Shown: positions 24,931-33,158 of the stretch, one piece after another | Numbering within the stretch: the first letter of the stretch is position 1 | How the letters are laid out: the number at the start of each line of letters is the position of its first letter | NCBI RefSeq assembly: GCF_011947225.1 | Contig: NZ_JAATVW010000022.1 | Span: 1-64,000 of the forward strand | DNA: 64,000 nucleotides | Direction of reading: 5' to 3' | Source of the DNA: Planosporangium flavigriseum | GTDB lineage: Bacteria > Actinomycetota > Actinomycetes > Mycobacteriales > Micromonosporaceae | Program-made: the position numbers and the translations under genes | The notes under the pieces: model-generated | Databases searched by the model: none | Told to the model about the DNA's origin: nothing | Seen by the model: the letters and a program-made list of their open reading frames with translations, nothing else

Positions 24931-24972
24931 GCCGCTGACTCGGGCAGAAGGCCCAGGTCAGCGGCGTTTTTT
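24931..24972 (+). terminator. rho-independent terminator after the tRNA fragment
   Basis: GCCGCTGAC at 24931-24939 pairs with GTCAGCGGC at 24957-24965. A second inner GGGC/GCCC pairing lies in the loop, and a run of six T follows at 24967-24972. Such terminators commonly follow tRNA genes, consistent with the tRNA fragment 12 nt upstream. Confidence 0.75.
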
Positions 24973-25136
24973 GCCCTTCATGGCCGCAGTGGGCGCGAAC
25001 TTCGTCGTAAGCGCCGGGGACCATTTGGGGATCAGCTAGCGGCACTTGTGCGCCTACGTCCATACCCGGAGAAGCTGGACCCCCGCGAGGACGCACGCGC
25101 CGAGGCCCAAGCCATGGTGATCCTGCCTGGGGTGCC

Positions 25137-25424
25137 GTGGAGATTCGTAATCAAGCACGGATGCATCTGCGCAATGGCGATGAGCTCTACACGTCCACCC
25201 TGGACGCGATATCGCGCTGGCCCGAAACGGCAACGTGCGTCGCGGTTACTCTACGGGGTGATTCTGTTCGCCTGGTGTCCTGCCATGGGCTGGCCGACCT
25301 TGTGGGAATGATTGTCCGCCCGTCTCCAACCTTCACCAACGCAGCGGGCCGGGCGAAGGTACAGCGTCGCGTAGAGGCCAAGGGATGGCTCGGCCGATGG
25401 GCCGGACTGCGGCTGGAGTTCTAG
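25137..25424 (+). pseudogene. C-terminal fragment of a nucleotidyltransferase-family protein
   Basis: The 95-aa frame contains TSTLDAISRWPETATCVAVT, VSCHGLADLVGMIVRPSP and a C-terminal RVEAKGWLGRWAGL. This is the usual C-terminal half of a COG3575-type nucleotidyltransferase family (about 190 aa, often ending in a K-x-W-x2-RW helix). The N-terminal catalytic half is missing, and the frame upstream of 25137 reads nonsense. It is likely a remnant left by rearrangement next to the att-like site. Confidence 0.5.
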
Positions 25425-25783
25425 CGCTCACGCTAAGCGAAGGAAGGGAAGGATAGCCTCGACAGGACGTCCTCTTCTCGACATGATCACTCGTCGGTCC
25501 CATCCCGCTGGGGCACCGACCGTGACGGCCGCGGTGGCAACCGGCCCGCCCGCTCAGCGGCTACTTGTTGACTGGTGTTACGGCCGCAGCCCGGCCAGGC
25601 TTGGTCGAGGTGACCGGCGGTATCGCTCTCTCAGCGGCTGCCCACCGCAAGTTGGTGTGGCTCTCATCTGGCATGCGTCCCGCCGGTCACCGTGGCGCGG
25701 AGAGGCTCCAGAGGGGTCTGCCCAGCTCGAAGTAGCGCTGCCCTCCTCGCCGATATCAGGTCGGTGGGATCGAGGAGGACAGC
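25425..25783 (+). other. IS110 left-end non-coding region, candidate bridge RNA locus
   Basis: This 359-nt non-coding stretch directly precedes the IS110 transposase. IS110-group elements are known to transcribe a structured bridge RNA from their long non-coding left end, with loops that pair to target and donor DNA. The stretch contains GC-rich self-complementary segments and the motif CAGAGGGGT (25709-25717), which recurs just after the transposase (26950-26958). I could not assign loops by eye. Confidence 0.35.
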
Positions 25784-26960
25784 GTGGGACGAGTCATCAT
25801 CGGCATGGATCCGCACAAACGATCGGCGACGATCGAGGTCATCGACGACGGCGAGAACATGCTCGCTCAGGGCCGGTTCGGCACCGACACCGCCGGCTAC
25901 CAGGCCATGCTCAAGGCTGGCCGCAAGTATCGGCACCGCACCTGGGCGGTCGAGGGTTGCAACGGCATCGGCCATCACATCGCCCAACGCCTGGTCGCCG
26001 ACGGCGAAACCGTGCTCGACGTGCCGGCCAAACTGTCCGCCCGGGCGAGGGTGTTCGCCACCGGCCAGGGCCGCAAGACCGACCCCGTCGACGCCCACTC
26101 GGTGGCCGTGGCCGCCCTACGCACCAAGGGATTACGCCAGGTCGTCGTCGATGACGCCACCGTCGCGCTGCGGCTGTTGGCCGACCGCCGCGACGAACTC
26201 GGCCGGGCCCGCACCGACACGGTCAACCGGCTGCACCTGCTGCTGCTCGAGCTGGTGGCGGGCGGGGCCAAGAAGGATCTGTCCGCGCTGCAGGCCCGCG
26301 CCCTGCTCAACACGGTGCGTCCCCGCGACATTGTCGGGCGCACCCGCCGGCAGCTGGCCGCCGAGCTGATCACCGAACTCGCCGTCATCGACAAGAAGAT
26401 CAAAACCGCCGACGCGCGGCTGACCGCGCTGATCGCCGCCACCGGCAGCCGGCTGCAAGAACTCACCGGTATCGGCCCGTCGGGCGCTGCCCGGCTGATC
26501 GGCGACGTCGGCGACATCGCCCGGTTCGCCAGCCGCGGGCACTTCGCCTCCTGGAACGGCACCGCACCGTTGGACGCCTCCAGCGGCGACCAGGAACGCC
26601 ACCGGCTCTCGCGGGCCGGCAACCGGCGCATCAACCGCGCCTTGCACATCATGGCCGTCGTGCAGCTGCGCCACGATACCGAAGGCCGCGCCTACTACCG
26701 GCGCCGAGTCGCCGCCGGCAAGACCCCGATGGAAGCCATGCGCGCCCTCAAACGACGACTGTCCGACGTGGTCTACCGGCAGATGGCCGCCGACGCCAAG
26801 GCGGCGAGGACGGGCCCGGGAGGACAGTCGGGAGCGGCTCTTCAATCCAGCGCGGCCGGCCCAATCCCGATGGCCAGCTCTTCGGATCAGTCGCTTCCCG
26901 GACCCGCCGACACCCACCCTAGAACACTGCTCCTCGCCCGCTATTGACACAGAGGGGTGC
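25440..26960 (+). mobile_element. IS110-family insertion sequence
   Basis: This is a single transposase gene with a long non-coding left side and a very short right side, the layout of the IS110 subgroup, which lacks terminal inverted repeats. The shared CAGAGGGGT at 25709 and 26950 may be part of the recombination cores or subterminal signals. The outer limits are estimates. Confidence 0.6.
25784..26947 (+). CDS. IS110-family transposase (DEDD + Ser)
   Basis: A 387-aa protein from GTG 25784 with GAGGAGGACA just upstream. The N-terminal RuvC-like DEDD domain shows IGMDPHKRSATIEV (Asp), AVEGCNGIGH (Glu) and KTDPVDAHSVAVAAL (Asp, Asp). A coiled-coil stretch follows. The C-terminal Transposase_20 domain has LTGIGPSGAARLIGDVGD, FASWNGTAPLDASSG (the Ser nucleophile region) and RLSRAGNRRINRALH. 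The frame is intact, so the element may still be active. Confidence 0.93.
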   Translation: MGRVIIGMDPHKRSATIEVIDDGENMLAQGRFGTDTAGYQAMLKAGRKYRHRTWAVEGCNGIGHHIAQRLVADGETVLDVPAKLSARARVFATGQGRKTDPVDAHSVAVAALRTKGLRQVVVDDATVALRLLADRRDELGRARTDTVNRLHLLLLELVAGGAKKDLSALQARALLNTVRPRDIVGRTRRQLAAELITELAVIDKKIKTADARLTALIAATGSRLQELTGIGPSGAARLIGDVGDIARFASRGHFASWNGTAPLDASSGDQERHRLSRAGNRRINRALHIMAVVQLRHDTEGRAYYRRRVAAGKTPMEAMRALKRRLSDVVYRQMAADAKAARTGPGGQSGAALQSSAAGPIPMASSSDQSLPGPADTHPRTLLLARY

Positions 26961-26972
26961 CAGATGTACGGC

Positions 26973-27012
26973 CGAGCAGGATTCGCCCTCCTACGCCAGC
27001 GGATCCTGCTCG
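26973..27012. repeat. inverted repeat after the IS110 element
   Basis: CGAGCAGGAT (26973-26982) pairs exactly with ATCCTGCTCG (27003-27012) across a 20-nt loop. There is no T-run, so a terminator role is uncertain. It may belong to the DNA into which IS110 inserted. Confidence 0.4.
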
Positions 27013-27141
27013 CATAGGTCACCGGCCGCGACCACCGTTACCGTGCCAGAGCCAAACGAAACGGTGTGGACGATGCGTGTTGTAGTGGTCGACGGACGCA
27101 CGCCAGCCGTCGAAGGGCGGAACCGGCTGGCCGTCCCCGGA

Positions 27142-27462
27142 TCACGCGCCGGGCGCGCGGTAGTCGACGGTCTGCTTGACCGCTTGGTCGACTTCTGCCG
27201 GGGTCAGCAGCACCACGGTCTTGGTGGTAGCTCCACCGGACGTGCCAACCGCGAGAGCGACGGCGGCGGCGGCCTTGTTGTCGGGCAGTTCGCAAATCAG
27301 ATGCACGTCGGGCTCACCGAATCCGAAGTCGAACGACTCAAGCCGTCCGCCGACGCTTTCGACCGTTCTCCGGACCGCCTCGACTCGTCCGGTGCCCCCA
27401 TCCTTGCGTAGCCCGCGTAGCCCGTCGACTGTGTAGGTCGACTGGATCAGGAATCTCGGCAT
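27142..27462 (-). CDS. GYD-domain protein
   Basis: A 106-aa protein from ATG 27462 with GGAAGGGGG upstream. PRFLIQSTYTVDGLRGLRKDGG, then VEAVRRTVESVGGRLESF and FDFGFGEPDVHLICELPD, match the small ferredoxin-like GYD family (usually about 95-110 aa, unknown function). Such proteins are often near oxidoreductases of the molybdenum hydroxylase type, and the CO dehydrogenase locus starts about 1.5 kb away, but they need not be linked. Confidence 0.8.
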   Translation of the reverse strand: MPRFLIQSTYTVDGLRGLRKDGGTGRVEAVRRTVESVGGRLESFDFGFGEPDVHLICELPDNKAAAAVALAVGTSGGATTKTVVLLTPAEVDQAVKQTVDYRAPGA

Positions 27463-27780
27463 CGCGATCACCCCCTTCCAACCGAGCGTAACCACCGGAG
27501 GCATACCGGCCGAAACGCCCAGTTGGCGGCAAAACCGCATCATTTGAAATCCCGACGACGAGCGCGGACCACTCACCGCTGGGGCAGCCGCTCCCGGCAC
27601 CGCCCATGAAGATCACCAAGTTGCGCGGCCGGCAAAACGCAGTCTTGATCAGGTCACAGCCACACCAGCGTCAGCCTGCCGCACCCCGACCCTCCACCAA
27701 GGATGGCCCATCACCGTATGCGTGCCAGAGCCGTTCGTTGTGCAGACCCACGTCAGCCGTGCGTTGTCAGAGTCGCCCGT
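27463..27780. other. 318-nt stretch without a gene
   Basis: I see no reliable reading frame, RNA or repeat here. Codon use in the short ORFs of both strands is not that of the flanking genes. Confidence 0.4.
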
Positions 27781-28245
27781 TCAAGTAGGCAGGTTTGCGT
27801 TGACGAACTCCTGGACGAGGGCGGTGTATCCCTCCCATCCGTCGTAGGCGAAACCGATTTTGCGCGCGGCGTTGTCGATCTGGTACAGCGCCTCCGCCAG
27901 TTGTTGGTCACTTCCGGGGTAGATCTGCTCGCGCAGCGTTTGATCGGCGATTAGCCGTTCCGCGATGAGCTGGGTGCGGGAGCCGTAGAACTTGGCGAAG
28001 TGGGATAGTAAACACCGCTCGGCCCGGAGTTGTTTGTCGCAGCCAGCGCGATGACAGGCAAGGAAGTCGAATTGGTTGAGGCTGGTCAGGATGCGATCAT
28101 CTTCGGCTGCAAGGTCGGGCCGGAGGCAGTTCAGGCGCCGCATGATGTCCCGGGCGCGGCTGACCATGGAGACCGCAGACTCGCCACCGGTGGCTTCCGG
28201 TACGAGTCCCGCCCGGTTGACCATCGTCGTGGCGTGCCGGAGCAC
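27781..28245 (-). CDS. hypothetical protein
   Basis: A 154-aa frame of uneven quality. The C-terminal two thirds (DILTSL-like start region, then LIAERLIADQTLREQIYPGS and a helical tail ending FVNANLPT) looks coding. The first 40 residues overlap an integrase relic on the other strand, so the true start is probably further in. It has three cysteines near the middle (ACHRAGCDK, AERC). I do not recognise the family, and it may be a fragment. Confidence 0.4.
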   Translation of the reverse strand: MLRHATTMVNRAGLVPEATGGESAVSMVSRARDIMRRLNCLRPDLAAEDDRILTSLNQFDFLACHRAGCDKQLRAERCLLSHFAKFYGSRTQLIAERLIADQTLREQIYPGSDQQLAEALYQIDNAARKIGFAYDGWEGYTALVQEFVNANLPT

Positions 28246-28275
28246 GTGATGCAGCGGTGGCTAGGGCATGTCAAC
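28223..28275 (+). pseudogene. tyrosine recombinase C-terminal relic
   Basis: The plus-strand frame reads HRRGVPEHVMQRWLGHV, which resembles the block just after the HxxR box of phage-type integrases (G-V-P-x-x-V-Q-x-W-x-G-H, where the last His is catalytic). Nothing before or after continues the homology. It could be all that is left of the integrase of an element that used the tRNA-Pro site. The match is short. Confidence 0.3.
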
Positions 28276-28966
28276 GGTCAGAACGGAAGCCTGAACTGTG
28301 TCTCGCCAGACCCTGCCGGACAGGGGCCGGGGATGGTGCTGCCGGCGGCGGGTGTGGCCTCGGCGCGGATCTGCTGTTGGCTGGTGATGTCACGATGGTC
28401 AACGCGTTTCGGGTACGTACTTCCTGCTGGCCACACTGCGGTGGCTGGGCAGGACGGGACGACGGTCGTGGGCTGCTGAATCGCCGGTGGGTCTGACGGG
28501 GTCTGTGGGGGCCAGTCGCGGTGGCAACGTTGTGATCCCGGCCCGAGAGTGGCTGCTTACCTCCGGTCCCGCCATCGCCTCGCATGCGCTGATGAGCGCG
28601 GGCATGGGGGTGATGTTGCTGGCGATGTCGTGATTCCGCGAGGGGGCGGCGGCTGACCACCGATCAGCGCGCGGAAGGCGGGCGGCCCTGCCGCCGACGA
28701 CCATGGCGCTGCCGTTACCTCGGAATCCGGGGCGGGTACCGGAGTGCGCCTGCCCCGTAGCGTTGGCGGCGCGACAGCGCATAATGCGGGGATGGACGCT
28801 CCGTTCGTCGGGTTGGTGCGGTGCGGCAGCTGGCAATAGTTGGCGCACGTGCGCGCAGTGGACCACTGGCGTCGAAGTGGATCAAGGTAAACGTGACGAC
28901 ATGGGTAGGCACCGCGCCGGAAACGCATGGATTCTCATCAGCGCCTTCCGGGCTTAGGCTGGTCAG
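28276..28966. other. 691-nt stretch with gene scraps only
   Basis: There is no complete gene. The plus-strand frame ending at the TGA near 28633 reads REWLLTSGPAIASHALMSAG and then MGVMLLAMS, a hydrophobic stretch like the start of an actinobacterial membrane protein, but it stops at once. The rest has no sensible codon use. The region looks like rearrangement debris left of the CO dehydrogenase locus. Confidence 0.4.
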
Positions 28967-29911
28967 GTGTACGAGATCGCGCTGAGCGTGGCGGCGTGCC
29001 TGAGGGCGGGTACCAAAGTGGACGTCGCGTGGGTGATCGAGGCCCGGGGATTGGGCGCCCGGGACATGGGGGAGGCGCTGGCAATCACGCCGGGCGGCGG
29101 TCGAGTGGGCGCTGTCTTGTCGGGTGCGCTCAATGACCAGCTCGTGGATCTGTCCGAGCAGGGCGCCAGCGGTCGAATCGTCAACCTGCACGTCGGGGAC
29201 TTGGACGCCGAGTTGGCGGGGTTGGCCTGCGGCGGTGACGCGCGCTGCCTGCTCGTGCCGGCGGCTGATCTGCCGGCCGGGTTGTGGGAGCGGCTGCGGA
29301 AGCGTGATCCGGTCTGCCTGTTGACTCGCCTCGATGGCGACCGGGTGTCGGACATCGCGATCTACGGTCCGGAGACGATCGCCGACGCGGGGGAGGACGC
29401 GGCGCGGTTGTTCAGCCGAGGCGCGAGCGATTCAGCCATCGCGCCGGGCACGGTGGTGACGGTCTTCTGGCCCGTTCCGAAGTTGGTCATCATTGGAGCC
29501 GGTGCGGTTGCCGATGCCTTGCGGAGCGCGGCGGATCTCGTCGGTTGGCACACGCAGGTGATCACCCAGGTCAGTACGGCAACCGGAGTGATCGCGGGGC
29601 TTGCGGGCCTGGACAAGGTCGTGGTCATCAGCCACGATGACGACCTCGCAGGCCCCGCACTGGCCGCGGCGCTGGCCGGTGAGGTCGGCTACATCGGGGC
29701 TCTCGGTTCGCGCCGGACACAGCAGTCCCGGGCGGACTGGCTCGCTTATCGCGGGATCACCGACCTGGACCGCGTTCATGGACCTGCGGGGCTCGATATC
29801 GGTGCCAATACTCCGCCGGAGATCGCCGTATCCATTCTCGCCGAGGCGTTAGCGGTGAGTTCGAAGGCGAACGCCGGCTCGCTACGCGAGAAGCCCGGGT
29901 CGATCCACTAG
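28967..29911 (+). CDS. XdhC/CoxI-family molybdenum cofactor insertion protein
   Basis: A 314-aa protein from GTG 28967. XdhC proteins bind molybdenum cofactor and deliver it, after sulfuration, to xanthine dehydrogenase or CO dehydrogenase. The C-terminal Rossmann domain is clear: KLVIIGAGAVADALRSAADL, then VVISHDDDLAGPALAAAL, VGYIGALGSRRTQQSR and DIGANTPPEIAVSILAE, the last being the family's hallmark end. The N-terminal domain is divergent. It stands 174 nt before the coxDE transcription unit and is separated from it by an operator-like palindrome, so it may be its own unit. A second XdhC protein is encoded at 35501-36469. Confidence 0.88.
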   Translation: MYEIALSVAACLRAGTKVDVAWVIEARGLGARDMGEALAITPGGGRVGAVLSGALNDQLVDLSEQGASGRIVNLHVGDLDAELAGLACGGDARCLLVPAADLPAGLWERLRKRDPVCLLTRLDGDRVSDIAIYGPETIADAGEDAARLFSRGASDSAIAPGTVVTVFWPVPKLVIIGAGAVADALRSAADLVGWHTQVITQVSTATGVIAGLAGLDKVVVISHDDDLAGPALAAALAGEVGYIGALGSRRTQQSRADWLAYRGITDLDRVHGPAGLDIGANTPPEIAVSILAEALAVSSKANAGSLREKPGSIH

Positions 29912-29990
29912 CCGATACTGGCAGTTTCTGCCGCCGGGCGCAGCGAGCGTCGCTCGACGGGAGGGGAATCCGGTCAGACCCGGCGACCGG

Positions 29991-30006
29991 TTAAGGCATG
30001 TCTTAA
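29991..30006. promoter_or_regulatory. cox operator 1 (TTAAG-N6-CTTAA)
   Basis: TTAAGGCATGTCTTAA is a palindrome with 5-bp arms around six bases. It lies 80 nt before the first start codon of the coxDE unit (TTG 30086). Two more copies of TTAAG-N6-CTTR stand 80-94 nt before the first genes of both divergent CO dehydrogenase operons, which suggests one regulator for all three units. Confidence 0.6.
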
Positions 30007-30085
30007 TCTGCTGTCGCATCAACCGTCTGTGCCGCCTAGGGTCGATATCCAAGGTCGATAGTTCGACAGCGACCGGAGAGGACGG

Positions 30086-30352
30086 TTGGCCATGACGCAC
30101 CAGCCCGATGACGCGGTCGATGTGCTGCGCGCGGTGTGGGCCGCAGAGGGTCAGCGGTCCGAGGACCTGGACGAGGTGGGCGGGTCGACGAAGCCCTGTC
30201 GCAACATGAAGGACGTCAGCTTCGACGGGATGGCCGAGTCCGGCAGCGACCTACGCGTCGCCTGGCGGGAGCGGCTCCGCCGCGAGGGAAAGCTCCGCCC
30301 GTCGGGCAGTAGCATCCGTGACCTGGTGCTGGGCCCCGCCGAAACACCCTGA
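30086..30352 (+). CDS. hypothetical protein, first gene of the coxDE unit
   Basis: An 88-aa protein starting at TTG 30086 (GGAGAGG 6-7 nt upstream) or ATG 30092. It is acidic at the N-terminus (DDAVDVLRAVWAAEG) and carries a short conserved-looking centre (PCRNMKDVSFDGMAESG) followed by a basic helix and PSGSSIRDLVLGPAE. No known domain is recognised. It precedes the MoxR ATPase gene by 53 nt and is likely co-transcribed with it. Confidence 0.6.
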   Translation: MAMTHQPDDAVDVLRAVWAAEGQRSEDLDEVGGSTKPCRNMKDVSFDGMAESGSDLRVAWRERLRREGKLRPSGSSIRDLVLGPAETP

Positions 30353-30405
30353 CCGATCGGATGGTCACCGGACGCGTCGACGCGCCGGCGATGAGGAGAG
30401 ACCGG

Positions 30406-31281
30406 ATGGACCGTCCGGAGACGGTAGCTCAGCTGACCCAGCTCTTGCGTGACGGTGGCTACCTGGCCGACCGAGGGTTGTCGACCGCGCTGTTCGTCGC
30501 GTTGTCGCTTGGCCGTCCGATCCTGATCGAGGGAGAGGTCGGCGTCGGCAAGACCGAGGTCGCGAAGGTGCTCGCGGCGGTTTTCGGCCGGCGACTGATC
30601 CGATTGCAGTGCTACGAGGGCATCGACACCAGCCAGGCGCTCTACGAGTGGGACTACGCCCGGCAGATGCTGCAGATCCGTGCCTTGTCCCAGCGTGAAC
30701 TGGACAGCGACGAGGCGGTCGACAAGTTGTTCGGACCAAAATTCCTCATCGAACGGCCTCTGTTGGAGGCCGTTCGCACGGGCGATCAGGCGGTCCTGCT
30801 CATCGACGAGGTTGACCGGGCCGACGACGAGTTCGAGGCGTTCCTCCTGGAGGTACTCGCCGACTTCCAGATCACCGTTCCCGAGGTGGGCACGATCAAG
30901 GCCGAAACGCCGCCGCTGGTCGTACTGACCTCGAACCGGACGCGTGAACTGCACGACGCGCTGAAGCGGCGCTGCCTGTACCACTGGGTGGGGTACCCGA
31001 GCGCCGAGCGTGAGGTGGAGATCGTACTGGCGCGGGAGCCGGGGGCGTCCGAGGCGCTGGCGCGCAAGGTAGTCGCCGCGGTCAACCGGCTGCGCAGCCT
31101 GGAGCTGACCAAGCCACCGGGCGTCGCGGAGACGATCGACTGGGTACGCACCCTCGACGTGCTAGGGGTCACCGAGCTGGACGCCGGGACGGTCGACGAC
31201 ACGCTGGGCGCGGTCGTGAAGGAGCACGACGATCTGGAACTGGTGCGGGCCGACCTGGACGGGATCGCTTCAGGTGGCTGA
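30406..31281 (+). CDS. coxD: CoxD-like MoxR AAA+ ATPase
   Basis: A 291-aa MoxR-type ATPase starting at ATG 30406, chosen for GAGGAGAG upstream. Walker A is GEVGVGKTEVAKV, Walker B is VLLIDEVDRADDEFEAFLLE, and sensor 1 is LVVLTSNRTRELHDALKRRC. In CO-oxidising bacteria CoxD works with CoxE as an ATP-driven chaperone that builds the [CuSMoO2] active site of CO dehydrogenase. The downstream VWA gene overlaps by 8 nt, exactly the coxD-coxE arrangement. Lacking a beta-propeller partner, this pair differs from the MoxR system at 51-57 kb. Confidence 0.9.
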   Translation: MDRPETVAQLTQLLRDGGYLADRGLSTALFVALSLGRPILIEGEVGVGKTEVAKVLAAVFGRRLIRLQCYEGIDTSQALYEWDYARQMLQIRALSQRELDSDEAVDKLFGPKFLIERPLLEAVRTGDQAVLLIDEVDRADDEFEAFLLEVLADFQITVPEVGTIKAETPPLVVLTSNRTRELHDALKRRCLYHWVGYPSAEREVEIVLAREPGASEALARKVVAAVNRLRSLELTKPPGVAETIDWVRTLDVLGVTELDAGTVDDTLGAVVKEHDDLELVRADLDGIASGG

Positions 31282-32404
31282 CGAGGCGCCGATGGTCGGG
31301 GTCCTGGTCGACTTTGCCAATGACCTGCGCCGGGCAGGCGTGGCCGTCGGCTCCGGCGACGTGCTCACCTACTGCGCGGCTCTGGCGCTCCTCGACCCGA
31401 CGGACCTGCTGGACCTGTACTGGACCGGGCGAACCACCATGGTCACCCGGCGCGAGCACCTTCCGGTCTACGACCGGGTATTCCGGAAGTTCTTTCTCGA
31501 CGATCCGGATGCGCTGCCGGAGCCGGTTAAGCTCACCCTCCGCGTCACGACCGAGACCCAGTCGGTGCTGCAGGTACCCGCGACCGAGCCTGGTACGGAA
31601 AGTCTGGACGAGCAGCAGGTGCAGCTCGGCCTGGTGGGCTCGGACGCGGAGGTCCTGCGGAACAAGGCTTTCGCGGCGTGTACTCCCGAGGAGCTGGCCG
31701 CGCTGCGGCGCATCATCGCGCGCATGCGGCTCGCCCCGCCACGTCGGCGGACGCGGCGGACGGTCGCCGCACGCGACGGTCGCAGGCCCGACCCGCGCCG
31801 GACGGTACGCGCGATGATGCGTAATCACGGCGAACCCTCGACGCTACACTGGCGCCAGCGCAGGCTTCGGCTGCGACCGCTGATCCTGATCGTGGATGTC
31901 TCGGGTTCGATGGCCGACTACTCCCGAAGCCTGCTGCAGTTCGCCTACTCGGCCCGGCGCGCCGCCGCGCGGGTCGAGGCGTTCTGCTTCGGCACCCGGC
32001 TCACCCGCATCACGAGGGCGTTGGAGCGCCGCCGGGCTGACGAGGCGATGGAGCAGGCAGCCAAGGCCGTCTTCGACTGGGAGGGCGGGACCCAGATCGG
32101 CGACTCCCTGGCGGAGTTCGTACGCGACTGGGGACGGCGCGGCGTGTGCCGCGGTGGGATCGTCGTCATCTGCTCCGACGGGCTCGACCGGGGCGACCCG
32201 CAGGTGCTGGCCACGGCGATGGAACGGCTGGCGCGGCTGAGTCACCGGGTGGTCTGGCTGAACCCGCACAAGGGCGACAACCGGAACTTTCAGCCGAGCA
32301 CACTGGGGATGATGGTCGTGGCACCGCACATCGACGCACTGTTGTCCGGACACAACCTGCATAGCCTGGAAGAGTTCGCGGCGCTGCTGTCAGAGTTGAG
32401 TTAG
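31274..32404 (+). CDS. coxE: CoxE-like VWA-domain protein
   Basis: A 376-aa protein from GTG 31274. The N-terminal helical domain of about 200 residues leads into a basic linker (PPRRRTRRT) and a C-terminal von Willebrand A domain with an intact metal site DVSGSMADYSRS, plus the later GGTQIGDSL and SDGLDRGD. CoxE proteins act with the MoxR ATPase CoxD in copper and sulfur insertion into CO dehydrogenase. Translation is coupled to coxD by overlap. Confidence 0.9.
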   Translation: MADEAPMVGVLVDFANDLRRAGVAVGSGDVLTYCAALALLDPTDLLDLYWTGRTTMVTRREHLPVYDRVFRKFFLDDPDALPEPVKLTLRVTTETQSVLQVPATEPGTESLDEQQVQLGLVGSDAEVLRNKAFAACTPEELAALRRIIARMRLAPPRRRTRRTVAARDGRRPDPRRTVRAMMRNHGEPSTLHWRQRRLRLRPLILIVDVSGSMADYSRSLLQFAYSARRAAARVEAFCFGTRLTRITRALERRRADEAMEQAAKAVFDWEGGTQIGDSLAEFVRDWGRRGVCRGGIVVICSDGLDRGDPQVLATAMERLARLSHRVVWLNPHKGDNRNFQPSTLGMMVVAPHIDALLSGHNLHSLEEFAALLSELS

Positions 32405-32413
32405 GAGCGGACC

Positions 32414-32701
32414 GTGAGATGGAGCGTGTCCATCGTGGCCGAAGGTGACCGAGTGGTTAACCACGACGAGGTGGTGGAGCTCGCGGACGCGGTAGCCGCC
32501 TGGAGCGGGATCGCTTCGGGCATGGGCAGCCAGTATTACGGCGCGCAACTGGTCGTTGAGGCCGAGGACCGTGACACCGCGGTGCGGCGTGGCGCGGACG
32601 CGTTTGTCCGGGCGGCAGCACAGGCCGGGCTGCCCTCGTGGCCGATCACGGAGGTCGGCGCCATCAGCGAAGCCGAAGACCAGCTCGGTTACCTCGAATG
32701 A
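32414..32701 (+). CDS. hypothetical protein in the cox locus
   Basis: A 95-aa protein from GTG 32414 with AGGAG 6 nt upstream. It has an alternating strand-helix pattern (RWSVSIVAEGD, then a helix, GAQLVVEAEDRDTAVRRGAD and a helix) like a small ferredoxin-like fold. No catalytic motif is seen. It lies 9 nt after coxE and overlaps the next gene by 4 nt, so it belongs to the coxDE transcript. Confidence 0.65.
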   Translation: MRWSVSIVAEGDRVVNHDEVVELADAVAAWSGIASGMGSQYYGAQLVVEAEDRDTAVRRGADAFVRAAAQAGLPSWPITEVGAISEAEDQLGYLE

Positions 32702-33144
32702 TCAGGCTCGGTTCGCTCGCCGGGTACCCCTTCGAGGGGCCCCGACTGCTCGGCGGGTGGACGCCGCAGGCGAGACCCGCGGTGTACGCGATCATGTACA
32801 AGCCGGATCCCGAGACACGGCACGAGACGTACGCGGTGATCTACGTCGGCCACGCCGACGACCTGTCAGCCGAGCGGTTCCCGTTCAACCACCCCCGCGC
32901 ACCGTGCTGGATCCTGCGGGCAGGAAACCGGTGGCAGGTCTACATCTGTACGTACGAGGTGCCCGGGGGCCTGCGTTCGCACCGGGAACAGATCCTGCAG
33001 GAACTCGTTGCGATCTACCGCCCGAGCTGCAACGAGCAGCACTACGAGCGGTCGTGGAAGGACGAATGGATCGGCGGGTACACGGCGCCGACAACCGGGC
33101 CGCTCACCACTGGACGTGACCCCGCCGATCCCACCGCCCGCTGA
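32698..33144 (+). CDS. GIY-YIG-like domain protein
   Basis: A 148-aa protein from ATG 32698, overlapping the previous stop (ATGA). AVYAIMYKPD followed by YAVIYVGHADDLSAERFP resembles the GIY...YIG strands of that nuclease superfamily, and EQILQELVAIYRPSCNEQ could hold the acidic metal residue. The helix residues that complete an active nuclease are not obvious, so it may bind rather than cut nucleic acid. It is the last gene of the coxDE unit, convergent with the long minus-strand cox operon, and its role in CO metabolism is unknown. Confidence 0.55.
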   Translation: MIRLGSLAGYPFEGPRLLGGWTPQARPAVYAIMYKPDPETRHETYAVIYVGHADDLSAERFPFNHPRAPCWILRAGNRWQVYICTYEVPGGLRSHREQILQELVAIYRPSCNEQHYERSWKDEWIGGYTAPTTGPLTTGRDPADPTAR

Positions 33145-33158
33145 GTGAAGCGACTCGA

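Noticed and set aside
30151-30984. 277-aa minus-strand frame opposite coxD
   Set aside because: Shadow of coxD; no ribosome binding site or recognisable motif.
30406-32404. A second MoxR-vWA-propeller conflict system
   Set aside because: This MoxR/VWA pair lacks any propeller partner, has a normal DVSGSM metal site and stands in a CO dehydrogenase locus, so coxD/coxE is the better reading.
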